Assembly: GCA_002411015.1 (NCBI GenBank)
Contig: DHPY01000054.1
Location: 61,478-125,477, forward strand
Origin: Armatimonadetes bacterium UBA5352
GTDB lineage: Bacteria; Armatimonadota; Zipacnadia; Zipacnadales; UBA5352
DNA length: 64,000 bases
Direction: 5' to 3'
The notes under the pieces are model-generated. The model did no database searches. It was not told the origin of the DNA and saw only the letters and a program-made list of their open reading frames with translations. The position numbers and the translations under genes were made by a program. Positions 34,074-42,053 of the stretch are shown here, piece after piece. Every line of letters starts with the position of its first letter. Position 1 is the first letter of the stretch.

Positions 34074-34895
34074 ATGCCAGAGCTACCCGAGCTTGAGGTG
34101 CTGCGGAGGCAGGCGCAGAAGGAGCTTGTCGGCCGCACCATCACCGGCGTGACTGTCAACCAGCCGAAGGCGATCAACCTCCCGGTTGACGACTACACGA
34201 AGCGTACCGAGGGCCAGACGATCTGCGCAGTTGAGCGGAAGGGAAAGTACCTCGCGCTGATCCTTGATGGCGGAGACGCGCTCGTGGTGCACCTCGCCCT
34301 TGGTGGAGCGCTGGTGCTGATGGACACCGCCGAGCACGATCCCCCGCACACACCCTTCGTGTTCGCACTCAACGACGGGCGCTACCTGCACGCCGTGAAC
34401 TGGCAGCTCGGCAACATCTCGATCTACGAGACCAGCTTCCTGCGTGCCCCCGACGGGCCGTTCGGGCAACTTGGGCCGGACGCGTGGGATGAGATCAGCA
34501 GCGCCGATGAACTGCGCGATGCCATCGGCGGCAGCAGCGCGGGGATCAAGGCACGGCTGATGAACCAGGCGGTGATCAGCGGGATCGGCAACGCCTGGTC
34601 CGACGAGATCCTCTTCCACGGCCGGCTGCACCCAATGACGAAGACGAGCGCCCTCTCGGATAAGGACTTCGACGCGATCTATCGCGCGATCCGCGACATC
34701 ATTGGCGCCGCGATCAAGGCTGGCGGTGAGGGCTTCACCGACCTGCACGGAGAGCGCGGAACCGCGGAGGAGAGCTTCGCAGTGCATGGTCGCGAGGGCG
34801 AGGACTGCCCCGGCGACTGCGGCGGGAACGTCGAGGCGATGAAGGTCGCCGGCCGCACCGGCTATCTCTGCCCGAGCTGTCAGAAGAAGCGTTGA
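34074..34895 (+). CDS. mutM: Fpg/Nei-family DNA glycosylase
   Basis: 273 residues. It excises oxidised purines such as 8-oxoguanine. The N-terminal MPELPELEVLRR supplies the catalytic Pro2 and Glu3; ERKGKYLAL has the conserved Lys; MNQAVISGIGNAWSDEILF is the helix-two-turn-helix. The C-terminal zinc finger reads DCPGDCGG...YLCPSCQKK, with CPGDC spacing (C-x3-C) instead of the usual C-x2-C. The sequence is more divergent than typical MutM, so a family-level function is safer than a precise substrate. Confidence 0.85.
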   Translation: MPELPELEVLRRQAQKELVGRTITGVTVNQPKAINLPVDDYTKRTEGQTICAVERKGKYLALILDGGDALVVHLALGGALVLMDTAEHDPPHTPFVFALNDGRYLHAVNWQLGNISIYETSFLRAPDGPFGQLGPDAWDEISSADELRDAIGGSSAGIKARLMNQAVISGIGNAWSDEILFHGRLHPMTKTSALSDKDFDAIYRAIRDIIGAAIKAGGEGFTDLHGERGTAEESFAVHGREGEDCPGDCGGNVEAMKVAGRTGYLCPSCQKKR

Positions 34896-35004
34896 TCCTC
34901 CGAATCAGTCGTGCAGGAAGAGGCTGAGGACCGTCGAAGACTGAGGCGAGGCCTGGCCGTGGCGGGCGATCACGATCGTCATCTGCGCAGGGAGGCTGAG
35001 CGTC

Positions 35005-35463
35005 ATGAAGATACTCGACTTTCTCAGCGAGGCCGGTGTTGACTTCGAGGTGCGGCACCACGATGAGTTCTTCACCGCCGAGGAGGAGGCCGCCGCCGGA
35101 CACATCCCCGGACATGTCTTCGCGAAGACCGTCGTCGTGCGGACCGATGAGGAGTCTGTCCTGCTGGTGCTCCCGGCGACATACCGGGTGGACCTCGACC
35201 GGCTGCAGGAGGAGCTGGGTGTGCGGCCGGAGATGGTGGGCGAGCGGGAGATTGCGGAGCTCTTCCCGGACTGCGAACTCGGCGCCGAGCCGCCCTTCGG
35301 CTCGCAGTATGGCCTCCGCACGCTTGTGGACACACACCTGACGCAGCAGAAGCGCATTGCCGTCCGCGCCTGCAGCCATCACGAGATCGTGCTGCTGAAC
35401 TACGATGACTATGCGCGGCTTGAGTGCCCCGAGGTGATGGCCTTCGCAACGCTGGAGCGGTAG
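35005..35463 (+). CDS. YbaK/ProX-type aminoacyl-tRNA deacylase
   Basis: 152 residues. The family hydrolyses mischarged tRNAs (Cys-tRNA-Pro, Ala-tRNA-Pro and others). Seen: VRHHDEFFTAEEEAAAGHIPGHVFAKTVVV, where the Lys of FAKTVV is the conserved catalytic Lys, PATYRVDLDRL, GAEPPFGSQYGL (substrate loop) and FATLER at the end. It is a free-standing single domain. It converges with the cyclase gene 15 bases away and is the last gene of the long plus-strand run from prs. Confidence 0.87.
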   Translation: MKILDFLSEAGVDFEVRHHDEFFTAEEEAAAGHIPGHVFAKTVVVRTDEESVLLVLPATYRVDLDRLQEELGVRPEMVGEREIAELFPDCELGAEPPFGSQYGLRTLVDTHLTQQKRIAVRACSHHEIVLLNYDDYARLECPEVMAFATLER

Positions 35464-35478
35464 GCGCCGAGGCCCGGT

Positions 35479-36123
35479 CTACTCCATGACCACCACGCGG
35501 CAGGGCGCCGCGCAGCTCTCGGCTACCTTGAGCGGCAGCGCGGTCAGTCTCACGCGCTTCCCCTCGATGGCGCCGAGGTTCACCAGCGGCGCCAACAGCA
35601 GCGTGCCCCGGTCGAAGAACTCGGGCCAGAAATGCTGCGGCTCCGCCCACGAGTCGAAGCGCGGCATGTCTCCGCACATCACGAACGGCTCGTGATCGAG
35701 GATCCAGCGCATCGCGTCGTAACTGAACCACGGGCAGTTGGAGACGAAGTCCGCCGCGTTCCAGTGGCTGTCCCAGCCGGTAGCGACGATGATCGCATCG
35801 CCCGGCTGCGGCACAACGCCGCATGCCTCCAGATCCCACCGCTCTATCCGCTGATCGGGCTCGCAGGGGACGCGCAGCACGCAGGCGTCGCGCATCACAA
35901 GCTCCTGCACCGGCACCTCGATCAGCTCCGGGCCATCCCGCCGCACGTGCAATGATGTCTCCAGGTACGTCCCCGTCTGGGCGCCAAGCTCGAAGCGCCA
36001 CGAGTACGTCACGTGCTCGACGAACTCCGGCCGCGGGATCTCCTCGATCAACGCCTCCGGATAGGGCGGCCCGTAGCTCCACATGCCGTTCTCGACGGGC
36101 CCCGTGACATCAATCACGCGCAT
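35479..36123 (-). CDS. Cyclase-family protein with altered metal site
   Basis: 214 residues; ATG 36123 after GAGAGGAGG. It belongs to the kynurenine-formamidase/cyclase fold. The usual H-x-G-T-H-x-D-x-P-x-H metal motif is GAQTGTYLETSLH here, keeping only the last His, so the standard zinc site looks lost or replaced. AIIVATGWDSHWN matches the family's later His-containing strand. It may have a changed metal or substrate. It follows a sugar dehydrogenase by 14 bases and should be co-transcribed with it. Confidence 0.7.
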   Translation of the reverse strand: MRVIDVTGPVENGMWSYGPPYPEALIEEIPRPEFVEHVTYSWRFELGAQTGTYLETSLHVRRDGPELIEVPVQELVMRDACVLRVPCEPDQRIERWDLEACGVVPQPGDAIIVATGWDSHWNAADFVSNCPWFSYDAMRWILDHEPFVMCGDMPRFDSWAEPQHFWPEFFDRGTLLLAPLVNLGAIEGKRVRLTALPLKVAESCAAPCRVVVME

Positions 36124-36137
36124 GCGCGCCTCCTCTC

Positions 36138-37331
36138 TCAGCTCAGCGGAACCTCGACGCGCCGCCCCTCCTCCGCCGACACGTAGGCCGCGTAGATCAC
36201 CGCGACCACGTCCCGCGCGAGCGTCCACCCGGAGAGCGGCTCGCGGCCCTCCGCCACGCACTCGGCGAAGTCCTGGATCTCGTGCGGGTAGCCCGACGCC
36301 CAGTGCTCATCCGGCGAGGCGAAGTTCCAGCCCGCGCGGGTGGAGAGCTTCTCCGCGATGTACTCCTCGCCAAATGCCTGCTCGTCCGGCCCGTAGACCA
36401 TGACCTGGTTGTTCGGGTTCATGTTGGCTTCAATGCGCCCGCGCGAGCAGAAGAGCTTCACGTAGTTGTAGATGCCGCCAAGCACCACGTCGGAACTCGT
36501 CACCTGCGCGACCGAGCCGTCCTCGAAGGTGATGAGGATCGAGCCGAAGTCCTCGCAGTCCGCCAGATTGCCCGTGAGCGCGGTGTCAGCCCGGCTGAAG
36601 CCCTTCATCTTCATCAGGTGCCCGACCTCAGCCACCACGTTCTTCGGCCTGATCGGCTTGCCGCCCCGCGCCATCCCCTCGGCCTGCTTGAGGTACAGTA
36701 CGCCGCCGACAGGATGCGAGCCGGTCCGCAGCAGCGAGCCGCCGCCCGCCCGCGACCAGTACTTCGCATAGCTGGCGTGCGACCCCGAGTGCGACTCCTC
36801 GGCGACCATCCGCATGATCGGGCCGCTGCCGCCCTCCACGAGCCGCCGGGCCTTCTGCAGCGCGGGCGCGTAGACCCAGTTCTCAGCGTACATGAGCTTG
36901 ATCCCGGAGTGCTGCAGCTCCATCTCGATGTAGCGGCACTGATCGAGCACCCAGTCCATCATGTGGGCCTTTGGGACGCTGTCGCCGATCAACTCGTCGT
37001 CCTCCTGGCCCATCTCGCCGCAGTAGCCCGTCAGCGGCTTCTCGACGATGACATTCACGCCCGCCTGCGCGGCCTGCACGACATACTCGGCGTGCACGTA
37101 GGTCGGCACGCACAGGTCCACCACGTCCAGCCTCTCGTCGGCGAGCATGTGCTGGATGTCGCTGTAGACGCGCGGGATGCCATGCCTCGCGGCGAACGCG
37201 GTGCGGCTGGCCTCGCTTTGTGAGGTGACCGCCACGACCTCTACATCAACCCCGCTGACCTCGCGGAAAGCCAGCGTGTGGAAATCAGCGGCGAACCCGG
37301 CGCCAACTATGCCTACTCGTACCTGCTTCAT
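36138..37331 (-). CDS. Gfo/Idh/MocA-family oxidoreductase
   Basis: 397 residues, ATG 37331 after GGGAG. The NAD-binding motif VRVGIVGAGFAADFHTLAF opens the protein and VIVEKPLTGYCGE near residue 95 is the E-K-P signature. AENWVYAPALQKARRLV and SLLRTGSHPVGGVLYL represent the substrate half. Likely a sugar or inositol dehydrogenase. It is the first of a pair with the cyclase-family gene, downstream of a small membrane protein and the DUF4091 gene. Confidence 0.85.
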   Translation of the reverse strand: MKQVRVGIVGAGFAADFHTLAFREVSGVDVEVVAVTSQSEASRTAFAARHGIPRVYSDIQHMLADERLDVVDLCVPTYVHAEYVVQAAQAGVNVIVEKPLTGYCGEMGQEDDELIGDSVPKAHMMDWVLDQCRYIEMELQHSGIKLMYAENWVYAPALQKARRLVEGGSGPIMRMVAEESHSGSHASYAKYWSRAGGGSLLRTGSHPVGGVLYLKQAEGMARGGKPIRPKNVVAEVGHLMKMKGFSRADTALTGNLADCEDFGSILITFEDGSVAQVTSSDVVLGGIYNYVKLFCSRGRIEANMNPNNQVMVYGPDEQAFGEEYIAEKLSTRAGWNFASPDEHWASGYPHEIQDFAECVAEGREPLSGWTLARDVVAVIYAAYVSAEEGRRVEVPLS

Positions 37332-37335
37332 CTCG

Positions 37336-37602
37336 TTACTCCCAATGCGCATCAGCGCGCGGTGGTATGTTTGGCCTGTATATTGCGAAGTAGTAGATGA
37401 TGGCGCTGAGCCACTGCCCGATGAAGAGGACCACGCACCATGCCGCGCGCGTCTGCGGGCTCTCGAACTCCCGCTGGGCGCAGTCGTAGATCGCGAGCGC
37501 GGCGGCCACGTAGCCGGCCCAACCCACCACGATGATCGTGACGATGAAGCCGAAGTAGGCCATGAAGAAGAGGCCGAACGCGGCGGCGCCCGCAGCTTCC
37601 AT
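37336..37602 (-). CDS. Small membrane protein, two helices
   Basis: 88 residues; ATG 37602 after AGGAG. Two hydrophobic segments (residues about 5-38 and 54-70) flank a short charged loop, CAQREFESPQTR. The texture resembles the PLDc_N or DUF2834-like small membrane modules, but I cannot assign a family. Four bases separate it from the downstream dehydrogenase, so they share a transcript. Confidence 0.65.
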   Translation of the reverse strand: MEAAGAAAFGLFFMAYFGFIVTIIVVGWAGYVAAALAIYDCAQREFESPQTRAAWCVVLFIGQWLSAIIYYFAIYRPNIPPRADAHWE

Positions 37603-37622
37603 CGTGATCTCCTCACCATCCC

Positions 37623-40004
37623 CTACGGCATGGCATCCTGCACGTTCATGATCTGCTCAGCGATGATCCACCGGTAGCCATCGAAGTCGCCCGCCGGCCA
37701 GAGATCGCCATACTGGTAGCGCGGGAGCACCTTGATGCTGTTCCAGATGAACTCAAGCTCCCGCTGCGCCTCGTCGGAGGCTGCGATGGCCCCGGCATTC
37801 CCCGACGCCCGTGCCTGCTTGATGAGCTGCTCCAGCGTGTAGATGTAGCGGTAATCGTCCTTGCCCTCGCGGTAGGACTCCCAGATCGTGACGCTCATCG
37901 GCGAGCCGTCAGGCTCCTGGCGCACGAGGAAGTCCATCGAGGCCCCGGTCAGGTAGTTCATCGGGTCGCTCGTGGTTGAGGTGTAGGTCCATGGGATCAG
38001 CGCCACGAAGCCTGAGCGCCAGAAGCCGAAGCCGTAGGTCATCCGGCCACCGCGCACTGTAGTGTGATCGCACTCGCCGCAGGACTTGTTCGGGTAGCAC
38101 CAGTACTTCACATCGCGTGCCGCCATGTCCGCCAGCACGATCTCGCGGTCCGGCAGGAAGGTCTGCGTGCACCACACGTTCGTGAATGGCATCAGCGGCG
38201 CGAACTGCTCCTGTTCTGGCGACGCCGTGACGTAGGTCGGCCCGCCGCCCGCGAGGATCGCCTCCAGTGTGATGCGCGTCAGCTCGACCGAGGTCGGATC
38301 GCGACCGGGCTCGTCTATCGGATAGTAGACGAAGACCGGCCAGCCGTACTTCTCGCGCTCGCCCTCAATGAACCGCGTCATGCGCGTCAGCTCCGCCGCG
38401 TACTCCGGCGGCGGGATCTGCGCGTCGGCAGTGTGCGATCCCCACGAGGAGCCCACGTGCTTGCGGTAGATGTCGCCTGCGTTGATGCTGGTCGCGTAGG
38501 GGCCGGTGAAGCCGTAGCGCTCGCACAGGTCGAGCTTCGCCTGCAGGACCGTCCAGTCGGCCTCATACTCACCGTTCTCGTTCTCCGGCCGGCACGACGC
38601 GGTCAGCCGGATGTTGTGCATCCCATGCGCCACCAGGTCGCTGTGCTCAAGCTCCGCCTGCCGCTCGAAGTAGGCGCGCGAGGCCTCGTCCGCGGCCCGG
38701 CTTGCGTTGTCCAGCGGGTGGCGGTAGTACATCCCGTAGATCTTGCTCGGGTCATCCTGCAGCGTGAACGGCAGCACCCGCAGCCGGATCGGCATGCGCC
38801 CCTCGCCGCCCGCGTCGTCGCGGACGATGACCGCCCCCTCGTAGAGGCCGGGCCGCGCGCCCTCAGGCACGCGAAGCGTCAGCCAGAAGCGATGGGTCGC
38901 GCCTGCAGTCAGCCCGACCGGCCCGGCAGGATCGAAGATCTCGCGCTGCTGGAACATCCACATCGGCTCCAGCGCATCCGGCACGATGCGGTAAAGGCCC
39001 ATGCCGACGTAGTTGGGCCGCGCGCGCATGTAGCGCACGTGGCGGATGTCCACCGCCCCCGCCTCCACCGGGCCGATGTCCGTCGCCTCGACCGAGAGAT
39101 CGCCCACATCACGCAGCAGGTTCACGCAGACCGTCACCGGCTCGTACTCGCCGGGCGTGGCGAAGATGCGCAACTCCTGGTTGATCTCCTCGGCGCGCGG
39201 GAGCGTGTTGTGCCAGACCACCTCCGACCACGGCTGGCTGAAGAGCACCCAGCCGCGATCCCGATCCGCCTGCGACGGCTCGGGCATCGGCTCGGGATCG
39301 GGCGGCGGATCGAGCGTCCATCTCGCCTGCTCCGCGGGCGGAAGGAAGAACACCCACTCCTCGAGCGGATCGACGATCTCGCGCTCGACGCGCGGCCACT
39401 CATCCTCGGAGGCAATGAGCACCGCACTGACGAGCCACTTGCTCCGCGGCGTGAAGGCGAGCGCGACCTGCCCGTTCGGCGCGGAGGCGATCAATCGCAC
39501 CGGGCGGTGCTGGAGGCCACCCTCCATCTGCACCCGCGCGCTCGCCGCATCATCGGCAGAGACAGTGAAGTCCCAGTACTGGTAGCGGGTGTCGCCGCTC
39601 GTGCCGCAGAGCAGGTAGACGCGGTAGGCGCCAGGAGGCACGTCCACGAGGAACTGGTTGGTGCTCTCGCCGATGATGCAGTCCTCGGTGATCGCGTTCG
39701 TCCACATGAGCGGAGGCGCGGGCGAGCCGCGGCGGTCACCCATCTCCTCATAGGCCTGTGCCTGCTCTGACAGGCCCTCGGCCCTCTGCCAGCCGTAGCC
39801 AGTTCGCTCCGTGTACAGGTCGGCAGCGGTGACGCGGGTAGCTCCCTCGGATACCTTCGACTCGGCGGTGCCCATGTCGAAGAAGCGGACTTCGGCACTC
39901 GCCAGGACGGGCATGCCGAGTATAACTATGTTCAACAATACTACCTTAAAGCTCGCCAAAGTCGTACTCGTATGCCCGCCTCTCGCGGACAGTATCGTGC
40001 ACAT
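37623..40004 (-). CDS. Secreted DUF4091/GH123-like glycoside hydrolase
   Basis: 793 residues. ATG 40004 has GGAGG seven bases upstream and begins a signal peptide ending MPVLASA. The first domain (about 35-190) is malectin/carbohydrate-binding-like (DVPPGAYRVYLLCG, YWDFTVSADD). A beta-rich section with a WLTLRVPEGARPGLYEG phrase follows. A C-terminal (beta/alpha)8 barrel contains VFVYYPIDEPGRDP, the DEP motif common in DUF4091 and GH123 proteins, and FWRSGFVALIPWTY. Together these suggest an extracytoplasmic glycosidase; the sugar is unknown. The gene starts inside the stop codon of the preceding gene (TAATG), so translation is coupled. Confidence 0.78.
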   Translation of the reverse strand: MCTILSARGGHTSTTLASFKVVLLNIVILGMPVLASAEVRFFDMGTAESKVSEGATRVTAADLYTERTGYGWQRAEGLSEQAQAYEEMGDRRGSPAPPLMWTNAITEDCIIGESTNQFLVDVPPGAYRVYLLCGTSGDTRYQYWDFTVSADDAASARVQMEGGLQHRPVRLIASAPNGQVALAFTPRSKWLVSAVLIASEDEWPRVEREIVDPLEEWVFFLPPAEQARWTLDPPPDPEPMPEPSQADRDRGWVLFSQPWSEVVWHNTLPRAEEINQELRIFATPGEYEPVTVCVNLLRDVGDLSVEATDIGPVEAGAVDIRHVRYMRARPNYVGMGLYRIVPDALEPMWMFQQREIFDPAGPVGLTAGATHRFWLTLRVPEGARPGLYEGAVIVRDDAGGEGRMPIRLRVLPFTLQDDPSKIYGMYYRHPLDNASRAADEASRAYFERQAELEHSDLVAHGMHNIRLTASCRPENENGEYEADWTVLQAKLDLCERYGFTGPYATSINAGDIYRKHVGSSWGSHTADAQIPPPEYAAELTRMTRFIEGEREKYGWPVFVYYPIDEPGRDPTSVELTRITLEAILAGGGPTYVTASPEQEQFAPLMPFTNVWCTQTFLPDREIVLADMAARDVKYWCYPNKSCGECDHTTVRGGRMTYGFGFWRSGFVALIPWTYTSTTSDPMNYLTGASMDFLVRQEPDGSPMSVTIWESYREGKDDYRYIYTLEQLIKQARASGNAGAIAASDEAQRELEFIWNSIKVLPRYQYGDLWPAGDFDGYRWIIAEQIMNVQDAMP

Positions 40005-40876
40005 TAGTCTGCCTCCCACGGCGAGGACAGCACCCGCACCGGCGCTGTCACGAAGCGGTCACTCCCGGCGATCCGCGTCTGCAGTTCGTATTCGCCTGCG
40101 GGAACCTCGGTCACCTGGAGCGGGACTGTGTGGATGCCCGGTCCCAGGCGCGCGCTCCCCTCGCACAGCGTAGTGTCCTCGCGAGCGAGACGCGCGAGCA
40201 CCTCGGCGGTCCCGCCCTCTTCCAGCCCGGTCAACTCAACCCGCACCCGCAGCACCGGAGCATCGGCGTAGTGCAGCCGGCTCAGTGGGCTGGCGCTGAT
40301 GATTGTCGGCTCCGCGTAGCGCAGCAGCGAGAGGTCGTCGATCCAGAAGTCCACGACATCACCATGCGCGTAGTTCGCCTCGGTGATGAAGAACTGCACA
40401 CCCGTGCAGTCGCCGGGGTTCGGCAGGTTCGCCGTCGGGAAGCGGCAGTGTGCCCACTCCCCTTTGCGCAGGTCCAGATTCACGCTGAAGCTGTTCTCTT
40501 TGTTCGGGCTGCGGACGATGAACCCGAGCGCGGCCGGAGGCAGGCTCTCACGCGAGCTGTCGGCGTAGACCCAGAAGTCGATGAAGTCCCACCGCGTCCA
40601 GTCGCGCAGGTCCTCAGCGACCGGCGTATTGGTGCGCGGCCAGCCGATGGGGTGGCCCACCTCGCCCGTCTCGTGGTTCACGTCCACGTGGAATCGCAGG
40701 GCGCTGCCGCTGCGGGCATGCGTGGCGTCGGGCGCGATGGTGGCCTCCCACGCACCCCAGGCGGAGGCGTCCTCGCCGTCCGCGAGGACCCGCGCGTCCA
40801 TCGGCGGTTCGTCAGGCTGAGCGCACGCGGTGCAGGCGCCGATCAGCAGGAGGAGCAACGGGCAACAGATACGCAT
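40004..40876 (-). CDS. Secreted carbohydrate-binding-like lipoprotein
   Basis: 290 residues. The N-terminus MRICCPLLLLLIGACTAC fits a lipoprotein signal with a probable lipobox IGAC. The mature part is a beta-sandwich resembling discoidin or CBM modules: FWVYADSSRESLPPAALGF, GDVVDFWIDDLSLLRYAEP. A second, Ig-like domain ends the protein (VPAGEYELQTRIAG). No catalytic motif is seen. It is coupled to the DUF4091 hydrolase and probably helps that enzyme bind polysaccharide. Confidence 0.65.
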   Translation of the reverse strand: MRICCPLLLLLIGACTACAQPDEPPMDARVLADGEDASAWGAWEATIAPDATHARSGSALRFHVDVNHETGEVGHPIGWPRTNTPVAEDLRDWTRWDFIDFWVYADSSRESLPPAALGFIVRSPNKENSFSVNLDLRKGEWAHCRFPTANLPNPGDCTGVQFFITEANYAHGDVVDFWIDDLSLLRYAEPTIISASPLSRLHYADAPVLRVRVELTGLEEGGTAEVLARLAREDTTLCEGSARLGPGIHTVPLQVTEVPAGEYELQTRIAGSDRFVTAPVRVLSSPWEAD

Positions 40877-40937
40877 CGTCCGGCCCCCTCGGGCACAGGA
40901 TTGTGGTACAGGTCAGTTCGCGCTCGCCCGGGCAATT

Positions 40938-40954
40938 CCTCCGCTCGGCGGAGG
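40938..40954. other. Short perfect hairpin in divergent region
   Basis: CCTCCGC-tcg-GCGGAGG, a 7-bp stem with a 3-base loop, midway between the divergent lipoprotein gene and the dehydrogenase at 41018. It could be an operator or lie in the 5' leader of the plus-strand gene. The sequence itself does not decide. Confidence 0.3.
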
Positions 40955-41017
40955 CGATCTCTCGGGGCAGGCGAACCTCCCGGGCGCGAACTACTGCGCC
41001 GCGATGGAGGCTCCACG

Positions 41018-42046
41018 ATGGACAGGTTGCGTGTCGGCGTCGTCGGACTGGGCGGGAACGGTCGCGCCTTCGTGCGCGGATATGAGTTGAGTGACCTGTG
41101 CGACCTTGTAGCAGTTTGCGACCTGAATCCTGTACGCGTTGATGAAGCTGCCGCTGAGGTCTGCGGCGGTCCGCAGAAGTACACGGACCTGGAGAGGATG
41201 CTGGACTCGGCGAACCTCGACGCCCTCTCAGTGCACACGCCGGACCACCTGCACGCCGACCCGTTCATCGCCGGGCTGCAGGCGGGCTGCCACGTGCTGG
41301 TGGAGAAGCCGATGGGCAACACCATCGCCGACCTGGAGCGCATGACCGCCGCAGCCCGCGCATCAGACCGCAAGACGCTCGTCGGGCACATCCTGCGCTT
41401 CAACCCGATCTATGCGGAGGTCCACCGGCGCTGCGCGGACGGCGATCTGGGCGATGTCTTCTATCTTGAGGCCGACTACTTCCACGATCTCAAGCGCCAG
41501 GCGGAGCCAGAGCGGACTAACCCGTTCATCGGTGGAGTCAACTGGTGGCTGGAGCATGAGAAGGTGATCGTGGGCGGCGGAGCGCACCAGTTCGACCTGC
41601 TGCGCTGGTACGCCAATGCGCACGCAGTCGAGGTCACCGGCTACGGGAACTCGATCGCGTTCCCGGAGATGAAGCATCCGGACTGCATGTGCGCGGTCTT
41701 CAAGCTGGCCTCAGGCGCGGTCGCGAAGGTGGGCGCTGCCTACGGCGTCGTCGGCCCGCGGCCCGAGTGGATGAACCTCGAGGTCTACGGCACCAAGGGC
41801 ACCGTGCGGAACGCGCAACTGATCACCGGCGATCACGCGGACCCGACGATCGAGGACCTGGGCGTCGAGTACAGCGGCCATCCATTCCAGCCGGAGATCG
41901 CGCACTTCCTGCAGAGCATCATCGACGATACGCCGACGCTGGTGGATGCCTTCGAGGGCGCGAACTCGGCAGCGGCCACGATCATGGCCTGCGAGTCGAT
42001 CGAGGCCGACGGGAAGCCGATGGCGGTCCCGTACTTCCAGCGGTGA
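41018..42046 (+). CDS. Gfo/Idh/MocA-family oxidoreductase
   Basis: 342 residues from ATG 41018, with GGAGG seven bases upstream. RVGVVGLGGNGRAFVRGYE is the NAD-binding motif and VLVEKPMGNTIADLERM carries E-K-P. LRFNPIYAEVHRR and IVGGGAHQFDLLRWY supply the substrate region with the conserved Gly-Gly-x-His. The protein has the compact, standard family length. It is the only plus-strand gene between 35.5 and 60 kb and is convergent with the permease gene eight bases away. Confidence 0.87.
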   Translation: MDRLRVGVVGLGGNGRAFVRGYELSDLCDLVAVCDLNPVRVDEAAAEVCGGPQKYTDLERMLDSANLDALSVHTPDHLHADPFIAGLQAGCHVLVEKPMGNTIADLERMTAAARASDRKTLVGHILRFNPIYAEVHRRCADGDLGDVFYLEADYFHDLKRQAEPERTNPFIGGVNWWLEHEKVIVGGGAHQFDLLRWYANAHAVEVTGYGNSIAFPEMKHPDCMCAVFKLASGAVAKVGAAYGVVGPRPEWMNLEVYGTKGTVRNAQLITGDHADPTIEDLGVEYSGHPFQPEIAHFLQSIIDDTPTLVDAFEGANSAAATIMACESIEADGKPMAVPYFQR

Positions 42047-42053
42047 GACGCGG

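Noticed and set aside
38064..39770. A 568-codon open frame on the plus strand
   Set aside because: It lies opposite the DUF4091 gene, has Arg/His/Leu-rich composition and no motif; it is an open antisense frame produced by high GC.
40130..41017. A long N-terminal extension of the dehydrogenase at 41018
   Set aside because: Composition is shadow-like and overlaps the lipoprotein gene; GGAGG just before ATG 41018 and the NAD-binding motif right after it fix the start.
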